64,000 nt of DNA. Origin: UBA11986 sp963734955 (GTDB lineage: Bacteria; Bacteroidota; Ignavibacteria; UBA10030; UBA6906). The notes under the pieces were generated by a model. It ran no database searches and was not told where the DNA came from. It saw nothing but the letters and a program-made list of their open reading frames with translations. The position numbers were made by a program, and so were the translations under genes. This document shows positions 26,159 through 35,723 of the stretch, piece by piece. The stretch spans positions 205,221-269,220 of the forward strand of contig CAVTJO010000016.1 in assembly GCA_963734955.1 (NCBI GenBank), written 5' to 3'. Positions within the stretch are counted from its first letter, which is position 1. The number at the start of each line of letters is the position of its first letter.

Positions 26159-29100
26159 TCAACGTAGTAACAGGAGTTTTCTGCTCTGTACAAAATCACC
26201 GGCTCGCAAACGATAAATGTACACTCCGCTCGCGACTGCGTTCCCCGCATCATTGTCACTCCGCCACTGCACCGAATAACTGCCCGTCACCTGGTCGCCC
26301 TTCACAAGTGTTTTCACCCTGCGGCCGAGGAGGTCATAAATTTCAAGACTCACCGCACTTCGCTTGCTGAGCTGGTAGCGAATTGTCGTTGTTGGATTGA
26401 ACGGGTTCGGGAAGTTCTGTTCAAGGGCGTAGGCAATGGGAACGAGAGGAATCCCTTCGCTGTTACCGGCGGCGTAAGCCGGAGTCCCCAGGATGACCTT
26501 TAACGACCTGATTGACGACGGTCCATCAAGACGAACCGTGAACCGGTTGTTCTGCGGCTCGATCACGTTAACGTCATTCCGGTCCAGGATGTACAGATGA
26601 AATCCGTCAGGCATTTGACCCGATTCCACCAACGTCACTGTCACTAGTGAAGCCGGAACGTCCGAGCGAATCTGCACATCCCACGATTCACCCTCTCCAG
26701 CCGAAGGCTTGAAGTTCCGCATGTACGATGTCTGCCCCTGCATGATCGAGAGGTGAATTGTCGGATCGATGCCGGGTGGATCGGGGTAATCATACGTGTC
26801 ATTCCCTACTCTTGCATCGGGAACGAGGCCAAGATAATTCTGGGCATCCCTGAAATGCGTTCCTGGTACTTCCGCAATCATCTGGAGGGTATATGAACCA
26901 TATGATGAATTTGGAGAAGCAGCCTTTGACACAACCGTCGGAGTTGCCGCCATTGGCGGGAATGTGAGCGTCCCGGGCGATCCTTCATCGTTCTTTACAA
27001 AGTAGCCTTCCCAGGGAAGCAGTATTCCCATTGTATCGAGCACGTACGGACTCCCATCGTAGTAGTACGGTCCCCGTACCGAGACATCTTTCTGGATGGC
27101 CGTCCATGCGACAGGAAATGCAAATGGATTCGCTATCTGGTTCCACCCTGTATCGAGCGGGACAACGTACGGGGAACCCGAAATCACCGATAGTCCGGAA
27201 TCGACATCAAACCCCCCGCCCTGATTTGTTATGAGCCACGATGCTTTCCCGGGAACAAAGGTACTGTCAACCCCCGGATATTCGATGTAAGCACTTTTGC
27301 TCCATCTGAAGAACCGCCAGTGTCTGCCGTTGTACTCTCCGAGATCATCTGCTAGCACACTTCCCACACGAGGATCGTACAAATTCACCGGCACTGACAC
27401 CATCTTATATGTCTGCGGCTGCAAAAGCGTTGCAGATTGAGTTACACCGAACTTCACCCGCACGACATACGGGTTGGCTGACGCATTGGTACTTGGCGCC
27501 GTGATCGTCGTTAGCGTGGGTGTGCCAACGATTATTCCCGTAATCGCGACGTAGTACTCAAACCCGCGGATGGTAACCGATGATGCGGGGATTGTTCCAG
27601 TGTACGGGACCGTAGAGGTATCCAGACTTAGGGAATCGTATTGGAGAGCCCCTCCCAACCGATAGAAAAGTTTGGCATCCGTTGTTTGCAAGCCGGAGGG
27701 AGGAGAAACAAGCACATTCTGGCTGCTTGATGCCCGGCCGTTTCCATTGAAATTCACGCGAATGAAAGATCCCACAGCAATGAAGTCCGTCTTGACTTCC
27801 GTGCTCTGTGACGTGTCGTTCGTGACCTGAAGGGAAACACTGTACAGACCGTTCTGTTGATAGACATGCCGGGGGTTCTGCAGTGTACTGGTTGAGCCGT
27901 CTCCGAAATTCCACAACCAGCTATTGATTGTGTTTTTCGATTCAGACTGGTGAATTCCGGCCAGCCTTCTCGGCACCTTGTGCCGAGGACCCGGGAACGA
28001 AGGTAAGTTTCCGGGAGGAGAGGTCAATATCTGATTGATGATGGTAATCGCCTTTGTCGAGCCATCGATATCGCAAACGTGCCAGTAGTCTCCCGTTCCG
28101 ACGGTTGGCACGTGGATGGTCTGGAGGAGACCCGCATCGGAATAGATCTGGACCGTACCACCTGACTGGGTCAACTCCCCTGTTCCCGAAAACTTATTCA
28201 CATAATAGTGATACGTCCCGGGATAGAAGCGGTACATTGTAATTGTCTCGGGACCGAAGCCGGTTGTCACGTCATGATCAAGTGTATCATATGGAACATC
28301 AGTCGCCCTTCCCTGATCACCATAGTACACGAGGTATTGTTGCCCTCCAATCAACGGGGTTGCCAGATACGAATCGAGATCGCGCGGATCGGCGCCCCAG
28401 TTCAGTACCATGCGCATGGCACCCGGTGCTATTGATGGCGACATCGAGAAGCTGAGCTCAACTGTGTCGGTTGGTCCGACAACCACCTGGTTGTTCTGAT
28501 ATGGAAGATACCCCACGGCTACTCCCAGAACAGTATGTGTACCTTCAGTTGACTCATCATGAAACTGAACGGCAAGAGGGGGAAGACCAGCGACGGAATC
28601 CGCCGAGAACTCTGCCCTGAGGATCCCGGGGGGAATGCCTGTGACCATGTAACTCCCGGACGAATCCGTCACCCCGACCTGACCGGACGTTGTCACCACA
28701 ACATTCGGGAGCGGACGACCGTTGCTCGCGTCAGTCACTATTCCCCTCAGTACGCCACCTGTCGAGCCCGGTGCAAGGATCGTGAAGAGTCCATCGCTCA
28801 CATCGTGGATAGTCGTATCGGCTTCGCTCATCACTTCAACCAGCCCTTGGGTTGTGGGTGGTAAAGCAACAACCCAGGGAAAACTCCCTGAGTTTGGAAT
28901 CGCAGCGGTGATCATGAAGAAGTTTGCGCCGCCATCAAGTGAAACCCGGACAAAGACATTGCCAGTGAGATTGGACGAAGTCCATCGGATCGTGTCAAGC
29001 ATTCCGAACTGGAAAACTTCTCCTCCATTCGGATGTAGTACTGTAATCGATCCAATTGCCGAGAAGTGGACGCTTATCGTGTGGTTGGACAAGACATTCG

Positions 29101-30724
29101 TAAACGTATAATTTCCCGGCATGCCGACATTTGCACCATCTACAATGACGCTGTCAATCGTGTTTCCTGTATTTGGCGAGAATGTGAAGGTCTGGCTGGT
29201 ACCACCATTGACCAGCACGAGTCCTGCCGGTGTAATCGAGCCGGGCCCTGTCGCCCCGGCTACAATCCTGAATGTGCCGATGGCGCCATTCCTGTCGATG
29301 TTCTGAGCGTAAATGCCGTCACCGGTCGTGTCTCTCGAATCAGCCCATTCCACAATCGCCCCTGCTGCCCCGTCTGAAACCACGACCGGCCAATCCTGGT
29401 TGCCAGGCGCATTACAGATTATCGTCCCACCAGTGAGCCACTGTTGAACACCGAACCCGTTCAGTTTCTGAGCATAGATATCGTACACCTGCCCGGGCCT
29501 CGAATCAGCCCATGTAAGAATCGTATTCCCGGACCCATCGCTAATCATGCTCTGTTTGATTTGAGAACTGTTAGGACTTGGCTCAACGGCAATTCCATTC
29601 ACTTGCCATTGACCCACACCCGCGCTGCTGAACCTCTGCGCATAGATGTTGTACTGCCCGGACCTGCTATCGATCCAGCTAACAACAAATCCTCCCGCTC
29701 CGTCCGAGGCAATTTCGGGCAAAATCTGATCCGTAGGAATTCCACATATTACGGAACCATCGCCAGGCCATTGGACAACCCCCGAAGAATTCACGTGCTG
29801 GCCATAAATATCGCCGGTCCCCGTGCCACCTCGAAGATCGGTCCAAACCGCATATACTCCTCCCGCACCATCTGCGAGAGCCTTGATGTTAAATTGGTAG
29901 TTCACTGCCCCGCACAGCACTTCCCCGTTGGCGGTCCACAAGGCTGATCCGGTGGAACCCATATTCTGGCCATAAACGTCGCTGGATTGAGTCCCCCCCC
30001 TGTAGTCTTCCCACACTACAATGGCTCCGCCGCTACCGTTACTCACAATGACAGGATTGATCTGCTGTAATGCAGCCACAGAAACTGGGACATCGTTCTG
30101 ATTCCAGACTCTGTTCCCGGACGCGTTCACCCTTTGGGCGTAGAGGTTAATGTTTCCGCTACCGGTTGAATCGTCGCGGAAATCCTGCCATGCGACGATT
30201 GCTCCTCCGACTCCATCGTCGACAATGACGGGCAAGTCTTCGTTCCCATTTCCGCCGCCTACCGGAACACCGGCTGTTCCCCACAGCAGATTCCCGGCGC
30301 CGTCGAAGCGTTGAGCATACACTGTTATGAATTGCCCGCGGTTATCAGCCCAGCAGATAATCGCTCCTCCAGCCCCATCAGTCGCAATATCGGGAGACAA
30401 CTGTTGACCGGACGAAATGCTAACACGCTCGCCGTTTGTTCCCCAGAGCACAACCCCGGACGCGTCAATATGCTGTGCGTACACAACACTCGTCCCGGTG
30501 CGGAGATCAGCCCACGTCGAGATTGCTCCTCCTGCACCGTCGCTGACCATCTTCACCTGTCGCACCTCGAGAAGCGCACCACTCGCAAGTCGCACGTTCA
30601 CTGAAGGATTGCCTGACCATTGAGCAATCAAGAGCGATGAGTTCAAGAGGAGGAGAATCCCCGCGAACGCATGAGCCTTTCTCAGGAATATCATCTGCAC
30701 GTAGTGCATTGTGTCGCTCACCAT
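26159..30724 (-). CDS. Giant secreted repeat protein with PKD domain and C-terminal sorting domain
   Basis: About 1,521 residues. After a signal segment (AFAGILLLLNSSLLIAQ) come eight tandem repeats of about 50 residues with the form S-D-G-x-G-G-A-I-x-x-W-x-D-x-R, then YAQ and a G-x-x-x-W turn. These resemble beta-propeller blades. They are followed by an InlB/Listeria-type repeat, a HPNGGE domain, a carboxypeptidase-regulatory-like fold (GIVTDASNGRPLPNV), a PKD domain (WNFGDGST) and the PNPFNP sorting domain ending RKLLLLR. It is probably a cell-surface or secreted adhesive/binding protein. The start is uncertain: ATG at 30724, 30709 or 30694. It follows the TPR/CsgG lipoprotein by 28 bp or more, so may belong to the same transcript. 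Confidence 0.85.
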   Translation of the reverse strand: MVSDTMHYVQMIFLRKAHAFAGILLLLNSSLLIAQWSGNPSVNVRLASGALLEVRQVKMVSDGAGGAISTWADLRTGTSVVYAQHIDASGVVLWGTNGERVSISSGQQLSPDIATDGAGGAIICWADNRGQFITVYAQRFDGAGNLLWGTAGVPVGGGNGNEDLPVIVDDGVGGAIVAWQDFRDDSTGSGNINLYAQRVNASGNRVWNQNDVPVSVAALQQINPVIVSNGSGGAIVVWEDYRGGTQSSDVYGQNMGSTGSALWTANGEVLCGAVNYQFNIKALADGAGGVYAVWTDLRGGTGTGDIYGQHVNSSGVVQWPGDGSVICGIPTDQILPEIASDGAGGFVVSWIDSRSGQYNIYAQRFSSAGVGQWQVNGIAVEPSPNSSQIKQSMISDGSGNTILTWADSRPGQVYDIYAQKLNGFGVQQWLTGGTIICNAPGNQDWPVVVSDGAAGAIVEWADSRDTTGDGIYAQNIDRNGAIGTFRIVAGATGPGSITPAGLVLVNGGTSQTFTFSPNTGNTIDSVIVDGANVGMPGNYTFTNVLSNHTISVHFSAIGSITVLHPNGGEVFQFGMLDTIRWTSSNLTGNVFVRVSLDGGANFFMITAAIPNSGSFPWVVALPPTTQGLVEVMSEADTTIHDVSDGLFTILAPGSTGGVLRGIVTDASNGRPLPNVVVTTSGQVGVTDSSGSYMVTGIPPGILRAEFSADSVAGLPPLAVQFHDESTEGTHTVLGVAVGYLPYQNNQVVVGPTDTVELSFSMSPSIAPGAMRMVLNWGADPRDLDSYLATPLIGGQQYLVYYGDQGRATDVPYDTLDHDVTTGFGPETITMYRFYPGTYHYYVNKFSGTGELTQSGGTVQIYSDAGLLQTIHVPTVGTGDYWHVCDIDGSTKAITIINQILTSPPGNLPSFPGPRHKVPRRLAGIHQSESKNTINSWLWNFGDGSTSTLQNPRHVYQQNGLYSVSLQVTNDTSQSTEVKTDFIAVGSFIRVNFNGNGRASSSQNVLVSPPSGLQTTDAKLFYRLGGALQYDSLSLDTSTVPYTGTIPASSVTIRGFEYYVAITGIIVGTPTLTTITAPSTNASANPYVVRVKFGVTQSATLLQPQTYKMVSVPVNLYDPRVGSVLADDLGEYNGRHWRFFRWSKSAYIEYPGVDSTFVPGKASWLITNQGGGFDVDSGLSVISGSPYVVPLDTGWNQIANPFAFPVAWTAIQKDVSVRGPYYYDGSPYVLDTMGILLPWEGYFVKNDEGSPGTLTFPPMAATPTVVSKAASPNSSYGSYTLQMIAEVPGTHFRDAQNYLGLVPDARVGNDTYDYPDPPGIDPTIHLSIMQGQTSYMRNFKPSAGEGESWDVQIRSDVPASLVTVTLVESGQMPDGFHLYILDRNDVNVIEPQNNRFTVRLDGPSSIRSLKVILGTPAYAAGNSEGIPLVPIAYALEQNFPNPFNPTTTIRYQLSKRSAVSLEIYDLLGRRVKTLVKGDQVTGSYSVQWRSDNDAGNAVASGVYIYRLRAGDFVQSRKLLLLR

Positions 30725-30752
30725 TGTAATTGTGTTTTCGCTTGCCGGCACT

Positions 30753-32069
30753 TCATTTTCCCGGAGGTGGTGGTGGTGGAGGTGGAAGCTCAGCGCCCAG
30801 CTCACCCGAGGCCGCAGCTTCCTGCGCAGGCTTCCTGGTCTCCTGGCCGGGATAGAAATTTGATCCGATGCCGTTACCGAGATTCTGCAGCCGGTTCGTC
30901 ATCAGATCCGTTTTGTTGGGATTGACATCGGGCGACGGCAGTGGATCGACCGCCTGTGCATACGTCAACGCTTTGCTTTTGTCTCCTCCCGCGACCGACA
31001 TGGCTCCCATCGCCTCAGTCTTCCCTTTTGCCTGTTCGAAGCCCGGATCCAGGGAAGCAGCCTGCCCGAAGTATACCTTGGCCGCTTCAAAATCATGAGC
31101 ATCCTCCTTGTCGAGCCCGATGCTGTACATCAGAAATGCCTGTATGTTCTTGGTCGGGACACGCTGGATCGCCGTCCGTTCCGATGCAGTGAGCTTTATT
31201 TCAAGCCTCTTGATCACATCGAACACCAGTTCCTTTTCAAGGCGAAAGAGGTTTTCAAGAGCATCGGACTGACTGGTTGTCTTGGGATACTGTTTCTTTA
31301 CAACATCCCACGATGCCACGTTGAGGGTGAGTTGCTCTTCCTTCGACACGCTATAAGATCCCGCGACAATTCTACCTGCACTGAGCAGCTTGCCAAGTCG
31401 GGGCGCCGAGGATGGATCCACCAGTTTGCTCTGGCTGAGCTTCAACTCATCGAGAAGAGCCTCAACCCTGACACGTTCAATAAGGCTGAGACTCTTGACC
31501 TGGCCGAGATCGATGGTGATCATCTCACTCAGTCCCTTCCCCAGTGGAGAGAACCGCTCATTCCCTCCCTCAAAATCCAGGGGAAAAACCGCAACAGACT
31601 TCGTCGGCAGTGCTCGCCCGGTGAGCGAATCCTCCCTCGCCAGAAGATCTCGAAGCTGCTGGTGGATCAGGTCAAGTGTGAGGGACCGGTAACGGCCTTC
31701 CATCAACCCTCGATACGGCGAGAGCTCGGAGAAGTCGGAATAGTTGATGTAGACGGCAAGCGCAGCCTGCAACTTGTTTTGGGCCTCAAGAGACATTCCA
31801 TAGTAGAACTGTGTCTTTGCATCCTTGTCGTCGAGGTCATACGATTTCTTCAGTAACTCCTCCGCCCGGGGATACTGCTTCACTTCGAAGTAGATCGCGC
31901 CGAGGTCACGAAGAGCCCCGGCATCGTTGGGATTGCGGGTGAGTTGCGCTTCGAGAGCCGCGATCTGCCTGTGGTAGTCCGAGACGTCCGCGTTGTATTG
32001 CACCGTCACGCAAGACATCCACCCGACAACCAGCGCTGTTCCGAGGAACAGGTTTCGCATTCGTGTCAT
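30753..32069 (-). CDS. TPR lipoprotein with CsgG-like domain
   Basis: 438 residues from ATG 32069 (AGGAT upstream; an ATG three codons later is the alternative). The N-terminus MTRMRNLFLGTALVVGWMSC has a lipobox-like end, so it is probably a lipoprotein. TPR units occupy about 30-110 (DAGALRDLGAIYFEVKQYPRAEEL). The central CsgG/FlgO-like domain begins KSVAVFPLDFEGG and continues with LIERVRVEALLDELKL and GRIVAGSYS. A second TPR pair follows near 330-390, then a Pro-rich tail of eight consecutive prolines. It is a paralogue of the upstream gene, 10 bp away. CsgG-type domains sense or form envelope pores; role here unknown. Confidence 0.75.
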   Translation of the reverse strand: MTRMRNLFLGTALVVGWMSCVTVQYNADVSDYHRQIAALEAQLTRNPNDAGALRDLGAIYFEVKQYPRAEELLKKSYDLDDKDAKTQFYYGMSLEAQNKLQAALAVYINYSDFSELSPYRGLMEGRYRSLTLDLIHQQLRDLLAREDSLTGRALPTKSVAVFPLDFEGGNERFSPLGKGLSEMITIDLGQVKSLSLIERVRVEALLDELKLSQSKLVDPSSAPRLGKLLSAGRIVAGSYSVSKEEQLTLNVASWDVVKKQYPKTTSQSDALENLFRLEKELVFDVIKRLEIKLTASERTAIQRVPTKNIQAFLMYSIGLDKEDAHDFEAAKVYFGQAASLDPGFEQAKGKTEAMGAMSVAGGDKSKALTYAQAVDPLPSPDVNPNKTDLMTNRLQNLGNGIGSNFYPGQETRKPAQEAAASGELGAELPPPPPPPPGK

Positions 32070-32079
32070 CACGATAATC

Positions 32080-33138
32080 CTACCCGATAAGAGGCTTGAT
32101 ACTGTCCGCTTTTCGCTGGGCCCTGGTGTAGCTCGGGTCGAGCGTCGCGGCTTCCTGGAATTTGTCGTACGCATTCTTATAGTCTCCCTTCTCGACCAGC
32201 ACCAACCCTTCGGAATACGCGAGCATGGCGTCAAGCGATTTCGTCTCGCTCCCTTCTTGTGCTGCAGTCTTACCGAGCGTAACGTTGATATGCTTCGCCA
32301 CCTTCTCTCCCAGCTGCTGCGCGATCTCAAAGAAATCGTCTGCATCACCCGATGCTTCATCGGTGGCAAGAATCTCTCCCGTCTCCACCTTCACAAGGCG
32401 GGAGAGAAGTTTCATTTCATCCTTCACTTTGATGAAACTGCCGAGAAGAATCGTGTGGACGCCGAGAAGCTTCCCAACCCGAACGGCGGTGCCCATATCG
32501 AATTTGCCGGGATCGTTCTCCATCCCAATTTCGTCCATGAGCCACTTGATGCGTTCGCGCTCCACAACTTTCAGGTTGATGGTACCGTTGAGCTCGCTGA
32601 TCATCAGGTCGGCAAATCCCTTCTCCATCGGGTCGAACTTCTCCTTGTCATCCACGGATCGATTCTTGAAGTCAAGGATTGCAATGGTTTTTATTCCGGG
32701 ATCGGGGCGTTCCACCTCCGCTGACCCTGACTTATCCTTTCTGGCATCGTAGTAGGCCTTCATCAACGGGGGCGGTTCCATATCGGGATCAGGTTCGATG
32801 AGGGGCGGTTCAAGGTCCAACAGATTTGCCATAGCCCACTTCGCCTTGTCGTGCAAGTTCTTCGCGGTATATGCGCGTCCAAGATACAGGAAGACGTCCT
32901 CGCGCTCCTTCTTGCTGACCGAAGTGTCGGTCGCCAGTTTGTTGAGGACTGAAATAGCATCATCGTACCTCGCGGATTGATAGTACGATATTGCCTTCTT
33001 CATCATCTCGCCGGTACCCGAATTCCCCTGCCCATTTGCAGCCTGCACAGCCGGGAACCACAAAGCCGCGCCAGCGAGTAGTAGCGCAAGCAGTCGACAT
33101 GAGCCTCCTGCCAGCACTCCGAACTTCAGAGTTTTCAT
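32080..33138 (-). CDS. TPR protein with CsgG-like domain
   Basis: 352 residues; ATG 33138 has AAAGGAG upstream. Signal peptide (LLALLLAGAALWFPAVQA), TPR pair at 45-115 (ISYYQSARYDDAISVLNKL), an acidic/proline linker, and a CsgG/FlgO-like domain from KTIAILDFKNRS near 155 through VVERERIKWLMDEIG and VHTILLGSFIKVKDE, followed by a last TPR (ALVEKGDYKNAYDKF-like). It lies 31 bp after the Ser/Thr kinase gene. Placement directly downstream of kinase and phosphatase suggests an envelope element of the same signalling system, perhaps linked with the PEGA domain of the kinase; that is inference. Confidence 0.75.
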   Translation of the reverse strand: MKTLKFGVLAGGSCRLLALLLAGAALWFPAVQAANGQGNSGTGEMMKKAISYYQSARYDDAISVLNKLATDTSVSKKEREDVFLYLGRAYTAKNLHDKAKWAMANLLDLEPPLIEPDPDMEPPPLMKAYYDARKDKSGSAEVERPDPGIKTIAILDFKNRSVDDKEKFDPMEKGFADLMISELNGTINLKVVERERIKWLMDEIGMENDPGKFDMGTAVRVGKLLGVHTILLGSFIKVKDEMKLLSRLVKVETGEILATDEASGDADDFFEIAQQLGEKVAKHINVTLGKTAAQEGSETKSLDAMLAYSEGLVLVEKGDYKNAYDKFQEAATLDPSYTRAQRKADSIKPLIG

Positions 33139-33169
33139 CACTCACTCCTTTGATGTGATTGGTTCATGA

Positions 33170-34945
33170 CTAATTCTTCTTCAAATCGAACACGAGCCGG
33201 GAAACAATATCCGCGTCGAAGCCAGACCTTACATCAATCTCCCTGGGCCCACCGATTGTCTCAAAGCCCTCCCGTGTTACAAGCACAGTGTGCTTCCCCG
33301 CAGTAAGCGGGAGTTTTTCTTGCGGTGCCGTTGCCAGTACGTTCTCTCCATTGACTTCGATGGTCGCCCGCTTGCCGTCAATCAGAATCGTACCCCAGTT
33401 CGAATCCCCCGACACTCCAATGCTCACGTACCGCTCAAAGTAACACGTGACCTCTTCAGTCTTTCCCTTTCCGACAGTAACGCGGCGGGTCGCCGAACCC
33501 AGCGTCGGGTTCTGAAACTGGATGGTATGCTCGCCGGCAGCAACCTCGATTCTCTGGGCCCGGTTCACATGGCTATACGCCCGTCCGCCATCAATCGTCA
33601 CGTCTCCGTCGGGAACCACTTTTAATACCAATGTGCCAACAGGTTCGGCGTTTGTCACTTGCCTGGTTCGGGTCAGGTGTGTCTCGACCTGTTTGGTTTC
33701 CGCAGATACGTGTTGATCGACTGGAGTCTGTGATAATTTCTCGGAAGACTTTGGCACCGCGGGAATTTCTTTCATCAGTGAAAAGGCCAGCCGGAGGTTT
33801 TGACCATTGGAGAGAGAGAGCGTTGTGTCCTTGGCAACGTAGCCGGACTGGGTGATTCGCACTGCTGCAATGCCAGCTCCGACCCTCTTGTTTTCAAAGG
33901 GAGTCATACCCATGCTGACTCCATTGAGAAACACCTCCGCTCGTGCTGGCTGAGTGGTGACGGAGATCTCAGGAGCCGGGCTTCCAGAAAACAAGTACAC
34001 AGCAATTGCAATCACGACAAGCAGGAGTCCTCCCAAAATGATCGGCAGTCGACTCTTCCTGGAGGATCGGGACACAGACTCTCCACCCACGGTGGCTGCC
34101 CGCTTTTCCTTGCTCTTCTCGTATACCTGTTCGAGAGCCGCCAGCATTGCACCCGCGCTCTGATACCGTTTCTCGGGATCCTTCTCAATCGACTTCATCA
34201 CCACCTTCACAAGGTCGCGCGGCAGTGCAGGGTTCATCTTATCCGGTGGAGGTACCTTTCCCTCCACAATCGTCTGGCGGATGGAGAAATCAGTCTCAGC
34301 ATCCGTGAAGGGTACCTTCCCGGTCAAGGTTTCGTACAGCGTCATGCCCAACGAGTAGATATCCCCTCGATGATCGACGTTCGACAGACCCCGGATTTGT
34401 TCGGGCGACATGTAGTACAGCGTTCCACCTGTTCCCAGGGTCATCGTCGCCCCGGACACTTGCTGTATCTTGGCCAGCCCGAAATCCGTGACCTTGACGA
34501 CGTTGTTCTTTGTGAGCATCACATTGCTCGGTTTGATATCGCGGTGGATGATGCCAACCTCATGAGCATGGTCCAACGCCGTCAACAGTTGCTTGAAGAT
34601 CGGAAAGACATTTTCAAACGGCATGGCACCTTTCTCGCGAATGCGGTCGGCGAGTGTGTTCCCCTCGACGAACTCCATCGCGATACAGAAGCCGAGGTCA
34701 GTTTCTCGGAGGGCGAAGATGCTGACGATGTTCGGGTTCTGAAGTTTTGCCAGGGCTTTTGCCTCGGACTGAAATCGCTTCAGAAAGCTTTCATCACGGG
34801 CGAGAGCGGCATCCATCATCTTGAGTGCAACGTCTCTGTCAAGCGTGGTATCCTTCGCCTTGTAGACGATCCCCATGCCTCCCTTCCCAAGCACGCCGGT
34901 GATCTTGTAGGTATCGACAACTTTGCCGATGATTCCAGTCTCCAC
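33170..34945 (-). CDS. Transmembrane Ser/Thr protein kinase with PEGA domain(s)
   Basis: 591 residues. PknB-type kinase: glycine loop GKGGMG at 20-25, ATP-site Lys42 in VALK, HRD at 134-136, DFG at 154-156, and an activation loop with Thr/Gly-rich TMTLGTGGT and SPEQ. One membrane helix lies near 305-325 (IILGGLLLVVIAIAVYLF). The exterior part contains a PEGA domain (TTQPARAEVFLNG...GMTPFE near 335-385) and more PEGA-like strands near 450-590 (DGGRAYSHV, ILIDGKRA). Hence an internal kinase with an external sensor for the envelope. The PP2C gene ends 19 bp upstream, and FHA readers follow the same transcript; FHA domains bind phospho-threonine, so a full write/read/erase set is present. Confidence 0.95.
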   Translation of the reverse strand: METGIIGKVVDTYKITGVLGKGGMGIVYKAKDTTLDRDVALKMMDAALARDESFLKRFQSEAKALAKLQNPNIVSIFALRETDLGFCIAMEFVEGNTLADRIREKGAMPFENVFPIFKQLLTALDHAHEVGIIHRDIKPSNVMLTKNNVVKVTDFGLAKIQQVSGATMTLGTGGTLYYMSPEQIRGLSNVDHRGDIYSLGMTLYETLTGKVPFTDAETDFSIRQTIVEGKVPPPDKMNPALPRDLVKVVMKSIEKDPEKRYQSAGAMLAALEQVYEKSKEKRAATVGGESVSRSSRKSRLPIILGGLLLVVIAIAVYLFSGSPAPEISVTTQPARAEVFLNGVSMGMTPFENKRVGAGIAAVRITQSGYVAKDTTLSLSNGQNLRLAFSLMKEIPAVPKSSEKLSQTPVDQHVSAETKQVETHLTRTRQVTNAEPVGTLVLKVVPDGDVTIDGGRAYSHVNRAQRIEVAAGEHTIQFQNPTLGSATRRVTVGKGKTEEVTCYFERYVSIGVSGDSNWGTILIDGKRATIEVNGENVLATAPQEKLPLTAGKHTVLVTREGFETIGGPREIDVRSGFDADIVSRLVFDLKKN

Positions 34946-34964
34946 TAGATCCTCTCTTTCGTAC

Positions 34965-35723
34965 TCATTCCTCCGCCCCTCCCACCCGAATGACTTGCAC
35001 GGTGATGTTGTCTTGACCGCCGCGACGGTTGGCCAGTCTCACAAGGGCTTCAGCCGCCTCGTCAGGCGCATGCGACAACACAGTTTCCCGAATCTCCTCG
35101 TTCTCAACGTGATTGTAGAGTCCATCGGTGCACATTACGAAGTACTCATTGGCACTCAATTCAATATCCTCAATCATGTCGACCTCAACGTTGGGGCGTG
35201 TGCCAAGAGCCCTGTAGAGCTGCGAGCGTTCGGGATGATGACGTGCTTCGTCGGCAGTAATGATGCCCCTTCGCGCCATCTCGGCCACCTTCGAATGATC
35301 CTTCGTCAACTGTTCGATGGAATCGTCCCTGACACGATAGATGCGGCTGTCGCCGACATGCGCAATACAGCCTCCCGCGTCCGTGACGACCATGGCGGAC
35401 AGCGTGGTGCCCATCCCGAAGAGATCGGGATGGTTGATCGTATACTCGTTTATCCGATCGTTGGCGCATTGGGCAGCCTGCTGAAGCCTCGCCTTCGCCT
35501 CAGCATCGGCAGACGAGAAGTAGATTTCATTCATTGTGTTGACTGCGATGGTGCTTGCCTGTTTGCCACCACGATGTCCACCCATGCCATCGGCAATCAC
35601 AAAGAGCCGTCCCTTCCCACCGGGATCCGCAACGCTCCCGTCCGGGAACACTCCATACGAATCCTGGTTCTCGCCTCGAACCATGCCGATGTCCGAACAA
35701 TTGCCGTAGATGATCCTCCTCAC
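34965..35723 (-). CDS. PP2C-type Ser/Thr protein phosphatase
   Basis: About 252 residues with the PP2C metal-binding motifs: GMVRGENQDSYG, the DGMGGHRGG core, VGDSRIYRV and CTDGLYNHV. It removes phosphate from Ser/Thr and is the expected partner of the kinase that follows 19 bp downstream. The start is uncertain. GTG at 35723 overlaps the previous stop (GTGA) and gives a normal N-terminus. An ATG 60 bases earlier (35783) would lie inside the flavoprotein gene, and a later ATG inside GMVRG is also possible. There is no signal or membrane segment, so it is cytoplasmic. Confidence 0.93.
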   Translation of the reverse strand: MRRIIYGNCSDIGMVRGENQDSYGVFPDGSVADPGGKGRLFVIADGMGGHRGGKQASTIAVNTMNEIYFSSADAEAKARLQQAAQCANDRINEYTINHPDLFGMGTTLSAMVVTDAGGCIAHVGDSRIYRVRDDSIEQLTKDHSKVAEMARRGIITADEARHHPERSQLYRALGTRPNVEVDMIEDIELSANEYFVMCTDGLYNHVENEEIRETVLSHAPDEAAEALVRLANRRGGQDNITVQVIRVGGAEE

